Below, in pieces: positions 53,698-62,751 of a stretch of 64,000 bases of DNA. Each line of letters starts with the position of its first letter. The first letter of the stretch is position 1. Where the stretch lies: the NCBI GenBank assembly GCA_963700105.1, contig CAVOWL010000004.1, positions 310,001 through 374,000 of the forward strand, read 5' to 3'. Both the position numbers and the translations under genes were made by a program. The notes beneath the pieces were generated by a model, which was not told the DNA's origin, did no database searches, and saw only the letters and a program-made list of their open reading frames with translations. The stretch is from CAVUWL01 sp963700105. GTDB lineage: Bacteria; Actinomycetota; Thermoleophilia; Solirubrobacterales; 70-9.

Positions 53698-54263
53698 TTT
53701 GTGCCTTTTAATCTGCCCTCACCGCGCCTGAGATTGAGTCAATTGATGTTCCGCGGCGGCTTTCCGTATTTGGTATCAGCCTAACTCCGCAATTTCCAAT
53801 GCTATCAGGGATGCTCGCGCTCCATAAAGCAATCCCGAGACTCTCAAAATGGCATGCGCCGCCTCTGCTTCCTCTATCGCCTGGGGGACCTGGGCGCCTG
53901 TTTCTGGGCCCGTGGGGGGTGCCGACCTTGCTCAAATTTCCTCCTCGCACCTCATCAGCGTTTCGATACCGACAGATTCGTCTGCCGCGGCGGCTCCTCC
54001 ACAGGCGCGTCCGTTTGATCGAGATGCCCGCGTGCGGTGGCGGTGCGCCTCGCTTCCCAGCGGACGGGAAGGCTTGGAGACGAGCCCATCCCAATGCTTA
54101 AACAGGCTCGCGCCGCCAGCTAATGAGGCCGAGCTCGGGGTTGAAGCACTTATCGACGGGAACTAGGTAACCCGACGTCGTGCCTGGGAGTTGGTACCCA
54201 TATCTGGTACCCAGCCGGAGAATGGGCCGTAGCTGAACTCCAGTATCTGGCTCTGTAACTAGG
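53698..54263. other. Right-end non-coding region of the element
   Basis: No gene is supported. It holds the inner copy of the end repeat (53936-54092 and 54227-54263, matching 42225-42437) and the right pair of TGGTACCCA motifs. A 50-residue frame is open through the repeat in both copies and on both strands, which may be chance in such GC-rich DNA. Confidence 0.55.
54192..54213 (+). promoter_or_regulatory. Paired TGGTACCCA motif, right end (candidate integrase arm sites)
   Basis: TGGTACCCA at 54192-54200 and 54205-54213, direct repeats 13 bases apart, about 50 bases inside the right attachment repeat. The matching pair at the left end (42566-42586) makes a role in recombination more likely than chance. 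Confidence 0.5.
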
Positions 54264-54309
54264 AAGGCGCCTACCGGAATCGAACCGGTGTAAACGGCTT
54301 TGCAGGCCG
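54264..54309. repeat. Right attachment repeat (within intact tRNA-Cys)
   Basis: Identical over 46 bases to 42438-42483. It forms the 3' half of the intact tRNA gene, so integration restored a functional tRNA at this end. Confidence 0.92.
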
Positions 54310-54335
54310 CTGCGTAACCACTCCGCCAAGGCGCC
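54265..54335 (-). tRNA. tRNA-Cys (GCA)
   Basis: 71 bases without encoded CCA. The 7-bp acceptor stem pairs GGCGCCT (5' end at 54335) with AGGCGCC, the anticodon loop is CTGCAAA giving GCA, the T loop is TTCGATT in the ACCGG/CCGGT stem, and the discriminator is T, as expected for tRNA-Cys. It is the attachment site of the adjacent integrative element. Confidence 0.95.
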
Positions 54336-54483
54336 GAATGTCAGTGTTCAAGCCAAGTCTGGGCTGCGCTCGTTGCGTGGCCGACATTGTCCCGGGGCTT
54401 GGCGGCCGATGGTGCCTTTTCAGGTGTCACCAACGCCGCCCACGCGATCGCATTCTCACACTCGGTCAGATACACGCGGATCA

Positions 54484-54640
54484 GCTTAGCTTTTCGCTCG
54501 AGAAAGCCTTGGTGCAGACCGTGGGGGTGAAGCGGGGATCGGTGTGCCCGAGCTGGCCAGCGATGTAGACGGATCATCGCCCGATGCCGCCCGAAGGCTC
54601 GCAAAGGTCCGGCGAAGCGAGTTAGGCATCGGCGTCTTGA
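54484..54640 (-). pseudogene. Tyrosine integrase C-terminal remnant
   Basis: One minus-strand frame has MPNSLRRTFASLRAASGDDP, the HxLRRT box of phage integrases with His replaced by Asn. In the next frame follows YIAGQLGHTDPRFTPTVCTK, the GHTD box, where the nucleophile tyrosine position reads V-C. A one-base shift separates the two, and the upstream catalytic part is missing. It begins about 150 bases on the 5' side of tRNA-Cys. It is a trace of an earlier element at this locus. Confidence 0.65.
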
Positions 54641-55198
54641 GCCTCCTCGGCAAATTCTCCGCCGAGCGCCGCGGAACGTAGGAAGTTCAAAACCTCTGAG
54701 GCGGAAGATCGCATCAGGGGGAGGCATTTGATGCGGAATCTCAATTGATCGTATTCGCGGGAAGGACCACCTGATGAAAACCGCCAAGTAGTCGAAGTAC
54801 TGAGGGCGGCGTCGCAGGGTATTCGGGCTTCTGCCAGTGCTCGGGCGGCCAATCGATTTCGAACTGATTGCATTCATTGTTCTTCGTGGTTTTCGGTTCC
54901 AGGTTTTCGAAACGTTCCTAGAATCTCCCCCACGTGAGTTAGCCTGGTCCGTCAGTGCGTTCGAATCCAAGCGATCCCCTTGTCCTCGTGGCCCGCGCTG
55001 GCCAGGCTCTGCCTGGGCCCCGGGGAAATCACGTGCGCCAGCGTCCAGTTTTCGCCGGCAGCGTGATCCCAGAGCGATAGCGGCGCTCCGATGCCAACGG
55101 TTCCAATGACGAAATTTCAGCGTGAGATTGAAACCAAAGCTGTCGCGATTCTCTCCCGGGGCTCGCTATGACGGACCGAGTACACGAGTCAGATCCTG
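54641..55198. other. Gene-free stretch
   Basis: No frame on either strand here shows motif, ribosome site and coding-like composition together. Probably decayed mobile-element DNA continuing from the integrase remnant. Confidence 0.45.
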
Positions 55199-55486
55199 TT
55201 ATTCGGGGGTCCGATACCGGAGCACATCATATTGACGCCAGTTCTGAGGCTCGCCAAACCCAGCGTCACGCGCAATTGGTCCGACCTCAGCGGAGACCCT
55301 CTCCATCCCCTGCTCACTCTGCCAGTGGTTGACGATCAAGATCCCCTTGTCGTTTTTGACGACGATGGAAGAGATGCTGCCGTTTTCAGCCGCTGCACGG
55401 CGGGCAGTCGGCTCTATTTTCTCGTCCATCAATGCGGCAAGGTCATCGGGGTCGCCATGAATTTCAAACATTGTGAGAATTGCCAC
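55199..55486 (-). CDS. Small antibiotic-biosynthesis-monooxygenase-like (ABM fold) protein
   Basis: 95 residues with the pattern of a dimeric alpha-beta barrel: first strand ILTMFEIHGDPDDLAALMDE, a helix, then GSISSIVVKNDKGILIVNHW, and a second helix EQGMERVSAEVGPIARDAGF. Start GTG 55486 with GAAAGG upstream. Proteins of this fold are monooxygenases, haem-handling enzymes or of unknown role; the active site cannot be assigned. It stands alone. Confidence 0.7.
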   Translation of the reverse strand: MAILTMFEIHGDPDDLAALMDEKIEPTARRAAAENGSISSIVVKNDKGILIVNHWQSEQGMERVSAEVGPIARDAGFGEPQNWRQYDVLRYRTPE

Positions 55487-55635
55487 TGAGGATTCCTTTC
55501 GTCAGGCTCGTGAGCTGGAGCGCCGATCCTCCCCGGAATTGAGCCACAATTCAAGGCGCCTTCCCAACACCTGCTTTCGAGAGTTCTTTACCAGCCCTTA
55601 ACCCCCGGCTTAAGCCGCCGGCCTAAGTTCGCTCA

Positions 55636-55821
55636 GTGGAGGATTTCGTCGTTGCGGCGAGGGAAAGGTCTATGGAGGTCCGCGAGGACCCGGTAGAAGC
55701 GACCACGGCTGAACATGCCATCGCCAAAGTTGCTACTCGGCTACCGGACCCTAAGCCAGGGACCGTTTTTGAAGCATGGCCGAAAGACCAACCGGCGCAG
55801 GTCGTGAAGTTCACCGTCTAG
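55636..55821 (+). CDS. Hypothetical small protein
   Basis: 61 residues from GTG 55636: EDFVVAARERSMEVREDPVE, then EHAIAKVATRLPDPKPGTVF and WPKDQPAQVVKFTV. Acidic N-terminal helix, no membrane segment. An antisense frame of similar length exists but looks less natural. I do not recognise it. Confidence 0.4.
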   Translation: MEDFVVAARERSMEVREDPVEATTAEHAIAKVATRLPDPKPGTVFEAWPKDQPAQVVKFTV

Positions 55822-55986
55822 CGAGCAGATGCACTAGCCCCTCCGACCTCATCGACCGTCGAATCCTCGGATCAGCGCCTGGCCAAACGGCGGCTGATCA
55901 GGTCCGAACTTGGCCTGCTCTCCTTGGGGAGCGGGCCAAGTCAGCACCGCGCGAGAGGCTCAGATCACTTCGAGGGATTCTTCAGT

Positions 55987-57265
55987 GCTTAGCCTCAATC
56001 CACCGCCCGACCACACCTGATCTGTCCGTTTCAGTCATGAATACGACCTCCTGAGCAGGCAAACAGCGGCTGTTTCGGGCAGCCGCGGCCTGCCATCAGG
56101 AGGTCACTCACATGGTGAAGGTCTTGGCGGGGTCCGTGCGTCCCGATTCGGTGGGCGTCGAGTTCGATGACGAGCGGCTGATTGCCAACGCCGGGTTGGT
56201 CTTGGTCACCACCCTGAGCATCCGGCTCGGGATCGAGTCCCTGGTCGATAAGACGGTCCGCCTCGGTCAGAAGGCGGGCGCCGCCCGCCCCGGGCGCAAG
56301 GTGCTCACCCTGATCCACGCAATCGCGGCTGGCGCTGACTCGATCGAGGACACAGACGTGCTGCGCGCCGGCGCCACCGAGGCCCTGCTCGGCCACCGGG
56401 CGATGGCGCCCTCGACGCTCGGCACCTTCCTGCGCGCCTTCAGCTTCGGCCACGTCCGCCAGCTCGATCTGGTGGCGGGCGAGGCGATCAAGCGCGCCTG
56501 GGCGGCGGGTGCGGGACCAGGCGCAGGGCGCCTGGTAATCGACATCGACAGCTTCATCGGCGAGGCCAAAGGCGCCCTCAAGCAGGGCGCCTTCGAGACC
56601 GGCGTCTGCGAGCTCGCCGAGACCACCTACGGCGGCCGCCGGCTGATCGTTCGCCGCGTCCACCTGCATGCCCAGGACGAGCAGACTGAGCTCTTTTCCT
56701 ACTGGCGCCACTTCGCCTTCCTCACCAACAGAGAGGAGGACATGCACACGGTCGATGCTGAGACACCGAGCGCACGCAGAGGTCGAGCTGGCGATCCGCG
56801 ATCTCAAGGACCAGGCCCTGGCGCACTTCCCCTCCGGGAGCTTCGCCGCCAATGCGGCCTGCACGGTGATCGCCTGCCTCGCCCACAACCTGGTGCGCTG
56901 GGTCAGGCAGCTGGGCCTTCGGGACTCGACCTGGCGCGCTGCCGCGACGACTCGCCGCTGGCTGATCGCGATGCCGGGTCGGCTCACCCGCACTGCCCGG
57001 TAATGGACGCCCCACCTACCCGCCCGCTGGCCCTGGCAGGAGGCCTTCGCCGAGGCGCTGATCTCTCTTTCACCAGTTCGCCTCAGCTGCCGATTCACTC
57101 GGTCGCTGCCGGCTGCTTCCCACCGGCTCCAGGGCGCCCCCCAAACAGCCCCCGCCACTCCTCGAATGGGGCGCAACACTCCTACGGCCGTGGTTTTTGC
57201 TGCTCACCCGGTCGCGGCCGTCGGTTCTCTATCCGTGATGGTGAATCGGTGGATTGAGGCTAAGC
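55987..57265 (+). mobile_element. IS1380-family deletion derivative with perfect terminal inverted repeats
   Basis: GCTTAGCCTCAATCCACCG at 55987-56005 and its exact reverse complement at 57247-57265 bound a 1279-bp unit containing a transposase gene remnant. The size is a few hundred bases below a normal IS1380-type element because the transposase has lost an internal part. No direct target duplication is obvious next to the repeats. Confidence 0.8.
56112..57003 (+). pseudogene. IS1380-family transposase, internally deleted and frameshifted
   Basis: Begins VKVLAGSVRPDSVGVEFDDE and keeps the family start (ANAGLVLVTTLSIRLG, GRKVLTLIHAIAAGADSIED) and the first catalytic Asp region VIDIDSFIGE. 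Just after that roughly 150 residues are missing, and the text resumes with ETTYGGRRLIVRRVHLHAQD and YWRHFAFLTN. Near 56763 one extra base shifts the frame; the end (HAEVELAIRDLKDQALAHFP then AHNLVRWVRQLG) is in the other frame. It cannot encode active transposase. Confidence 0.85.
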
Positions 57266-57458
57266 AGGTGAGTTTCTTCAGAGCAGGCTCGAAAATGGGC
57301 GAATCGCTGCCCTGCAACGTACAGCGAACGCTTGTTCGCATATCGGACGTTCTAAGCGGTTTGGAGTCTCAGGGCGAGGAGATTGAGCGGGGTCCTGCGG
57401 CAGCCTTATGCGGGAGGTACTGAGAGCCTCCTAGATGATGCTGACAGGAAAATAACCC

Positions 57459-58522
57459 TCAGGCCGCCACCGCCTCCAGGGTGACGCTGTGCCCGAGCGC
57501 CTCGAGCTGTGCGACCAGGCGCTTGGTGGCCCGCTCGGGATCGCGGCGTTGGAAGTACTCACCAGCGAGGTCGTTGTAGAGCTCCCCGGTGGAGAGCATG
57601 TACCAGGCGGCGCAGAGGATCGAGTGCTTGACCGCGCCGAGCGCCTTCTTGTGTCCGCGGCGGGGCCGCAGGCGATTTTATTGGGCGGCGAGGTAGATGT
57701 CCTTGGCTCGGCGACGATTACCTCGGCGCTGCGCCGTTGAACCCCGGGGATCGAGCGCAAGAGCTCAACGGCTGAGGCGAAAGGGGCGATCTGCTCCTCG
57801 ATCGCCTCGCTGAGGCCGGCGATCTGCTCGTTGAGGAAGTCGACGTGGGCAAGGATCGCCCCGATCCAGACCGAGTGCAGGTGATCGAAGCGGCCCTCCA
57901 GGGCCTCTTTGAGCGCCGGAGCCTGGGCCCGCAGCCGGCCCTTGGCGAGTTCGGCCAGGACCTCGGGGTCGGTGGTGCCCTCGCAAAGCGCGGCGAGCAT
58001 CCGACGTCCGCAAACGCCGAGGATGTCGGTGGCCACACAGTCGAGCTTTACCCCGGTGTTCTCGAGCGCCTTGTGGAGGCGGTTGGCCTCGCGCTGGCGC
58101 TCCTGGATCTGGGTCTTTCTGTAACGGGTCAGGTTGCGCAGGGCGCGGATCGGCTTGGGCGGCACGAAGCTCGCCCTCAGAAGGCCCGTCTCGGCGAGCT
58201 GGCAGATCCAGGCGGCGTCGGAGACGTCGGTCTTTCGGCCGGAGACCTGCTTGATGTGGCGGGCGTTGACGAGCACGCACTCGAACTCGTCCTCGAGGAT
58301 CGCCCAGACCGGCTTCCAGTAGACCCCGGTGGCCTCCATCGTCACCTGGGTGACGCGGTTGGCGCTGAGCCAGTCGCGCAGGGTCAGCAGCCCCTCGACC
58401 GTGGTCGGGAACTCGGCCAGGTGTTGCTCGCGGCCGCCGCCCTGCTTCGGGGTGCGCACGCAGGCGGTCACCTGCGCCTCGTCGACATCGAGCCCCGCGG
58501 GGCGCTCGACGATCGTCTCCAT
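57459..58522 (-). pseudogene. IS110-family transposase, deleted and frameshifted
   Basis: ATG 58522 has GAGGAGG upstream. The DEDD domain is present: AGLDVDEAQVTACVRTP, MEATGVYWKPVWAIL and the KTDVSDAAWICQL segment. The C-terminal transposase_20 domain begins normally (LLRSIPGVQRRSAEVIVAE), then a block is missing and the remaining text (AKDIYLAAQ, stop, then RGHKKALGAVKHSILCAAWY and GEYFQRRDPERATKRLVAQ) is in a different frame with an in-frame TAA. IS110 elements lack terminal inverted repeats, so ends are undefined. Confidence 0.85.
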
Positions 58523-59079
58523 CTGAACCTCCTCCTCGGTCGGTGTGGGTGATCGTCGCCCAGGGGCCTCTGAGAACTTACGAGTCTGACTCTCGTGCTC
58601 ATGGCAACAGTCCGGAGATCCGGGGAGACCCGCGCGCCAAACTAATCTCGGGCTCAACGGCACCAGGCATTCGTCGGCGTCGGGGCGACCCCTCGAGGAT
58701 CGTTGATTTTCATCAGCCCGCGTGGGCCCGCGGCGCGGGCACGGCAACTAATCGCTGAATCGTGCGGCCTCCCAGCTCGCCGCAGTTTGAGAGAGATTGC
58801 AAGCCGGTGATTCGTCACCCGCCAGAACACTAAGATTGAGCTGGGCATCGTTTCGTCGGCAGGGGATGCCAACGCGCGTACCCTGCCCGAGGTATTCCCG
58901 ACCGACAGGTCGGCGATTAAGCAGCCGGCTGACCGACAATGCACGTATTAGTTTCGTCGCCATCTCGACCTTCGCCACTTTCTCGGATTACAAAAAGGCG
59001 GCGAGAGTCTTTCCTCGTTCCTCCACAAAGAGACTTCTGGGCAGCGGGGAGGGACAAGGGAGCTCGATAATCTGGACTT
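58523..59079. other. Gene-free stretch after the IS110 remnant
   Basis: No supported gene. The DNA next to 58522 is probably the 5' end of the IS110 element. Frames on both strands are short or arginine/serine-rich without motifs. Confidence 0.45.
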
Positions 59080-59316
59080 ATGGCAGAGCAGGTACCAGCA
59101 GTCTGCGACGTACTCGACACCATCGAACGCCGAAATTGGGCACGTCTCAGGCAGCTTCTCGACCCGGAGGTTCATTGGACGACTGCTGTGGAGGAACATC
59201 TGCATGGTCCAAGCGAGGTAATTGCTCGCCTTTCGGAAGATCCCCCACCAGCACCTCCCGCCTACCACGAGTTGCAGGATGGGCGCATCACGCGCTGGAT
59301 TGACACCCCGGGATGA
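59080..59316 (+). CDS. NTF2/SnoaL-like small protein
   Basis: 78 residues: EQVPAVCDVLDTIERRNWAR, LRQLLDPEVHWTTAVEEHLH, GPSEVIARLSEDPPPAPPAY and ELQDGRITRWIDTPG. The helix, the Trp after LLDPEV and the closing DGRITRW strand are those of the cone-shaped NTF2/SnoaL fold, shortened in the middle strands compared with the usual ~110-130 residues. The shortening may mean a minimal form or decay. ATG 59080; no strong ribosome site. Confidence 0.6.
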   Translation: MAEQVPAVCDVLDTIERRNWARLRQLLDPEVHWTTAVEEHLHGPSEVIARLSEDPPPAPPAYHELQDGRITRWIDTPG

Positions 59317-59372
59317 TTTCGGTGAGACAGTCCTCGATTCGGTCAGATCATCGCCAGTTCCGGTAGCGCAGC

Positions 59373-60008
59373 CTATGGGGCTGCACACTGAACGTAGGTA
59401 CGAAATTTAAAGGTGGAGCCGGTGCTGTTTTCAAAGAAGGTGACCCATCCGGTCGCTTGTTCACCATCGCCCGGTAGGGGATAGGTTGTAAGGTCGGTGT
59501 CTTCATACTTAATGGATGGCCTACTGCCATCAAAGGAATAGATCTGGTTTGATGGGTGTCCTGCCGTGAAATCCCAGCCGCCACCAACCACGCTTTCGCC
59601 CATTTTGCATTCAGCGTAGGAGGACCCTTCCGCGCCGTCTGGTAGTGCATTTTCGTTGCCGTACCGGGTGACGATGTTTGTGGCACCGGGTTCTCCGTTT
59701 TGGCCCGATTCGCCGCGTTCACCCTGCACCCCACGCTGTCCCGGTTCTCCTTCGCCGCCCTCCCTTCCAGTTTCGCCCTTCGGACCCTGCGGGCCGGCAG
59801 GAAGCTGACCGGCAGCGAAGTTGCTCGCGAGTAGCGAGCCGCTCTTGACCTTGGACGAAGTCACGGCGCCGTTCTTCAGCTGTGCAGTACCTACGCTGTT
59901 CTTGGCCAGCTTGGAAGCTGCGAAAGCGGCTCCCCCGCCCAGGAGCAGGAAAACGGCAATCGTGGACATGACGTTTGCGTAGGTCAGTTTGCTGCGGATC
60001 GTTTTCAT
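59373..60008 (-). CDS. Secreted collagen-like protein (Thermoleophilia-type)
   Basis: A 211-residue exported protein. Leader KTIRSKLTYANVMSTIAVFL with LLGGGAAFAA is followed by SKLAKNSVGTAQLKNGAVTS, a lead-in very common in secreted Solirubrobacterales proteins. Residues ~72-105 are Gly-X-Y collagen repeats (GPQGPKGETGREGGEGEPG and GERGESGQNGEPG). The C-terminal ~100 residues form a beta-rich domain with two Cys (AECKMGESVVGGG; YVQCAAP). Probably a cell-surface or matrix protein. Confidence 0.82.
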   Translation of the reverse strand: MKTIRSKLTYANVMSTIAVFLLLGGGAAFAASKLAKNSVGTAQLKNGAVTSSKVKSGSLLASNFAAGQLPAGPQGPKGETGREGGEGEPGQRGVQGERGESGQNGEPGATNIVTRYGNENALPDGAEGSSYAECKMGESVVGGGWDFTAGHPSNQIYSFDGSRPSIKYEDTDLTTYPLPGDGEQATGWVTFFENSTGSTFKFRTYVQCAAP

Positions 60009-60645
60009 CGAATCAGGTCTCCCAGTCGTTGTGTTTGGCGGAACGGCTCAGCCTTTGGGTGGCTACCAAAGCGTACAGAGCGCCGTCGAACAGCTATTGA
60101 GGGCGCAGCTTCTGGGGGCGGGACTCCGTATGCGCTCAGCCCTGTGCCTCGCAAAGCCGTCGGAATCTCTCCCACACAACTTGGCAGCCATTACGGCGAG
60201 ACCGCACTGGCTTTGGGGCGCTCTATGGGTATGTCGGTAATAGGTCCGTCGCATATGACCTGATCAGACTCGACATAACCATCCCGTCCCAGTCGACTGC
60301 TCGACGAGACCCCCGTGCCACTGCTGGGGGCAACGCGTAGCTCGGCTTCCCGTCGCGAGTAGCTGTAGGCAGCGACGGGAGCGCTGCTCCAGCATAAGAT
60401 GACAAGCCTCTGGTGGCTCTGGCCTGACGCCTTCTACTGGGAGCTGTTCAACAGTGACCGCATAGCTACCTCCCACTCCGGCCGGGGAGCCCACAGGGTG
60501 ATCGACTTCCTCTGGCATGTCGGTGATCTTCCCTCCACGCCTCGGTGCGGCGTAGCGAATAGACGAGAATCGAGCCAGTGTTTTACAGGCAGCTGCCCAG
60601 CCGCTACGGCAAGGCACCCGAATCGATCAAAAAGCCTGCCGCTGG
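60009..60645. other. Gene-free stretch
   Basis: 637 bases upstream of the collagen-like gene. A minus-strand frame ending at 60264 includes GSYAVTVEQLPVEGVRPEPP, which looks protein-like, but lacks a start and partner motifs. Nothing else is supported. Confidence 0.4.
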
Positions 60646-60900
60646 CTACCCTTCGTAGTTCTCGACGGTGCCAGGCCCACGGATGCTGGCGTCCTCGGGA
60701 TCCAAGCCATACTGGCGCAGAGCCCGTCGTTGGCGCAGAAAGTCCCAGGTCCGATCAAGCTGGATCTTGAGCTCAGCGAGACGAGCGTGCTGATCGGGAC
60801 TGAGACCCTCGCCCTCGTGGCGTGCCAGAAGGTCGTCCTCCTCTTTGACGAGCTCATCGATGCGCTGAAGAACTTGCTGGTCGTCGGTTGCGATGCCCAT
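60646..60900 (-). CDS. DUF2630 family protein
   Basis: 84 residues from ATG 60900. It has the complete family pattern: DDQQVLQRIDELVKEEDDLL, then AELKIQLDRTWDFLRQRRAL and the tail RQYGLDPEDASIRGPGTVENY. A small all-helical cytoplasmic protein of unknown function, common in actinobacteria. An upstream frame to 61071 would add residues that are only the antisense of the CDF gene. Divergent from that gene with 18 bases between starts. Confidence 0.85.
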   Translation of the reverse strand: MGIATDDQQVLQRIDELVKEEDDLLARHEGEGLSPDQHARLAELKIQLDRTWDFLRQRRALRQYGLDPEDASIRGPGTVENYEG

Positions 60901-60918
60901 AGAGTAGCGGGCTAGCCA

Positions 60919-61587
60919 TTGCCCGAACCATCCGACCACGAAGGCGAGCGTCGCCAGGATAGCCATAGGCATTCTCATGGTCTGATAGATGACAGCATTA
61001 AGCGCTCTCATGATGGACTGATAGCAGTGGGTCTCTCGCTCGCCGTGCTGGGCCTCACAGCTTTGGCCCAAGCAGTCATCTACGCGATCACGGGCAGCGT
61101 CGCTTTACTTGCCGACCTATTCCACAACTTTGGAGATGCGGCCACCGCGATTCCTCTCGCGATTGCCTTCCTGATGCGTTCCGAAACAGCCGAGCGCTGG
61201 GCCGGGCTTCTCGTAGTCGCCGCAATCTTCTTCTCAGCCTGTGTCGCCGGGGCTGAGGCGATAACTCGCCTCATCAACCCGCAGACCCCGTCTCACCTCA
61301 TAGCGCTGGCCCTCGGCGGGATGACCGGATTTGTCGGTAATCGGATCGCCGCCGGGGTTCGAACACGTGCAGGGCGACGACTGAAAAGTGTTGCGTTGAT
61401 AGCTGACGGCAATCACGCGCGCGCCGACTCCTACGTGAGCCTGGCGGTGATCGCAACCGCCGCATTCGTCGCACTGGGGTTACCTATCGCCGACCCGCTG
61501 ATCGGGCTCGGAATAACCGTCGTCATCCTCAAAATCACAGTGGATTCCTGGCGAACCGTGCGCGGTGCTGGTCAGCATGCACACTGA
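60919..61587 (+). CDS. Cation diffusion facilitator transporter lacking the C-terminal domain
   Basis: 222 residues from TTG 60919, the only start that keeps the conserved HRHSHGLIDDSIKRSHDG lead. Six membrane helices are visible. The metal site ligands are H69 and D73 in LFHNFGDA (TM2) and the His/Asp of DGNHARADS (TM5). The protein ends with KITVDSWRTVRGAGQHAH right after TM6, so the cytoplasmic ZT-dimer domain is absent. It would export Zn2+ or other divalent metals, possibly in exchange for protons. Confidence 0.85.
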   Translation: MPEPSDHEGERRQDSHRHSHGLIDDSIKRSHDGLIAVGLSLAVLGLTALAQAVIYAITGSVALLADLFHNFGDAATAIPLAIAFLMRSETAERWAGLLVVAAIFFSACVAGAEAITRLINPQTPSHLIALALGGMTGFVGNRIAAGVRTRAGRRLKSVALIADGNHARADSYVSLAVIATAAFVALGLPIADPLIGLGITVVILKITVDSWRTVRGAGQHAH

Positions 61588-61605
61588 CCCGCAATAGCTA
61601 GCGAC

Positions 61606-62720
61606 TTAATGGCGAATCGCTTTCAGGTGTTCGCGAAGGCCAATCCCAAAATTGGTTGGAGTTCCCGAATAATCTTTGGTCAGCGATGGACCCGAACGAC
61701 AGGTCCAACCATTTCCTGTGTCCCAAACCCATCCGAGATAGAAAATTCCGTGTTTGTCAGCCCACTTCATGTAGGAATCGATATACGTATATCGACAGTC
61801 ACCCTCTCCCAACTCTCCAGTCACCAACGGGAAGCGCCGAGTAATCCGCGCCAGTACCCGGCGGCAACTCGAAAAACAGGCTGCAAAGTTATAAGTGTGA
61901 TTCGAGGCAACCTCAGCATGGGCAGGATCAGGCGGGCGATGCGCAAGCCAGCCAGCCATCGAGGTTACGGGCATAATCGAGGCCGCCCAGCATTAGCGGC
62001 TGCAGCGCGCCGGTCGACCGCACGACTTCCACCAACTCATCCATTCCCACTGCGGGATATAACCCCACCCTGCGGTGATTCACAACACAGCCCGACTCCC
62101 AGCAGGGCCAACCGACATCGTGGGGCTCGTTGTAGAGGTCGAAAAGGACCCCGTGATCATTGCGATAGCTTGTCGCAACACTCTTCCAGAATTCTAAAGC
62201 GTGTTCGGCATCAGGTATGGGGATGATCCCCGTTGCCTGCCTGCTCCCAGGGGCCGCCCGGTGGAGATCGAAAATCACATATATACCAGCGGACTGCAGT
62301 CGATCAACGTAGCCGCGAGCCGCAGCCTGATATGCAGGTCCGCCGAGACTTTGCTCAATTCTGTCGATACCTGGCCAGCAACTCTCGTTGAGCGGAACTC
62401 GGACGGCATTGATGTGCCAACTCTTCATGGCCTGGATCGAGCTCCGCTCGGTCGGAGCCTTCAAAGAAGCCATAGCCCGGCTGGCATTGCTACTCAGTCC
62501 CGGAGCGGTTGACACCGAGCAGGCGGAGCGGGTGCTTAGCACGATCGACCAGGCGGTTGCCGCTGACTCCAATCCACGCGCTATCCGAATCACTCCCCGG
62601 AGCGATTCCAAACAGAAGCGACACCACGATGACTGCCATCAGCGAACAACGGCAGCGTGTCCCTGGGATTGGCCGCCAGGTCTCACCGGAAGCCAACCGC
62701 CACCGCGACCTGGCTAGCAT
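61606..62720 (-). pseudogene. Glycoside hydrolase family 5 (cellulase), multiply broken
   Basis: From the 5' side (62720, more likely ATG 62639): a signal-like stretch AVIVVSLLFGIAPG, then RLVDRAKHPLRLLGVNRSGT and E, a TAG stop, then QCQPGYGFFEGSD. The next frame carries the core: SIQAMKSWHINAVRVPLNES, VIFDLHRAAPG and the acid/base glutamate in FDLYNEPHD. Near 61945 a third frame takes over with TGELGEGDCRYTYIDSYMKW (nucleophile Glu) and YLGWVWDTGNGW to the stop at 61606. One nonsense change and two frameshifts separate intact family motifs. Confidence 0.85.
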
Positions 62721-62751
62721 TCCCCTAAATGTGGATCAGGGCCGATATGGG

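Larger units (their letters stand above)
42438..54309. mobile_element. Integrative mobilizable element in tRNA-Cys (11.8 kb)
   Basis: Bounded by a perfect 46-bp direct repeat (42438-42483 and 54264-54309) which is the 3' half of tRNA-Cys. The intact tRNA is at the right end and the displaced 3' fragment at the left. Contents in order: tyrosine integrase, excisionase-like HTH, broken sigma-like gene, MobF relaxase, A-poor candidate oriT, broken DUF4326 gene, FkbM methyltransferase, phage-structural-like protein, heparin-lyase-like protein and secreted propeller protein. No type IV secretion or coupling protein is present, so it would need a helper for transfer. Unit length is 11,826 bp. The cargo half looks AT-richer than the chromosome. 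Confidence 0.88.

Noticed and set aside
56031..57179. 382-codon minus-strand frame across the IS1380 element
   Set aside because: Antisense of a recognisable transposase remnant.
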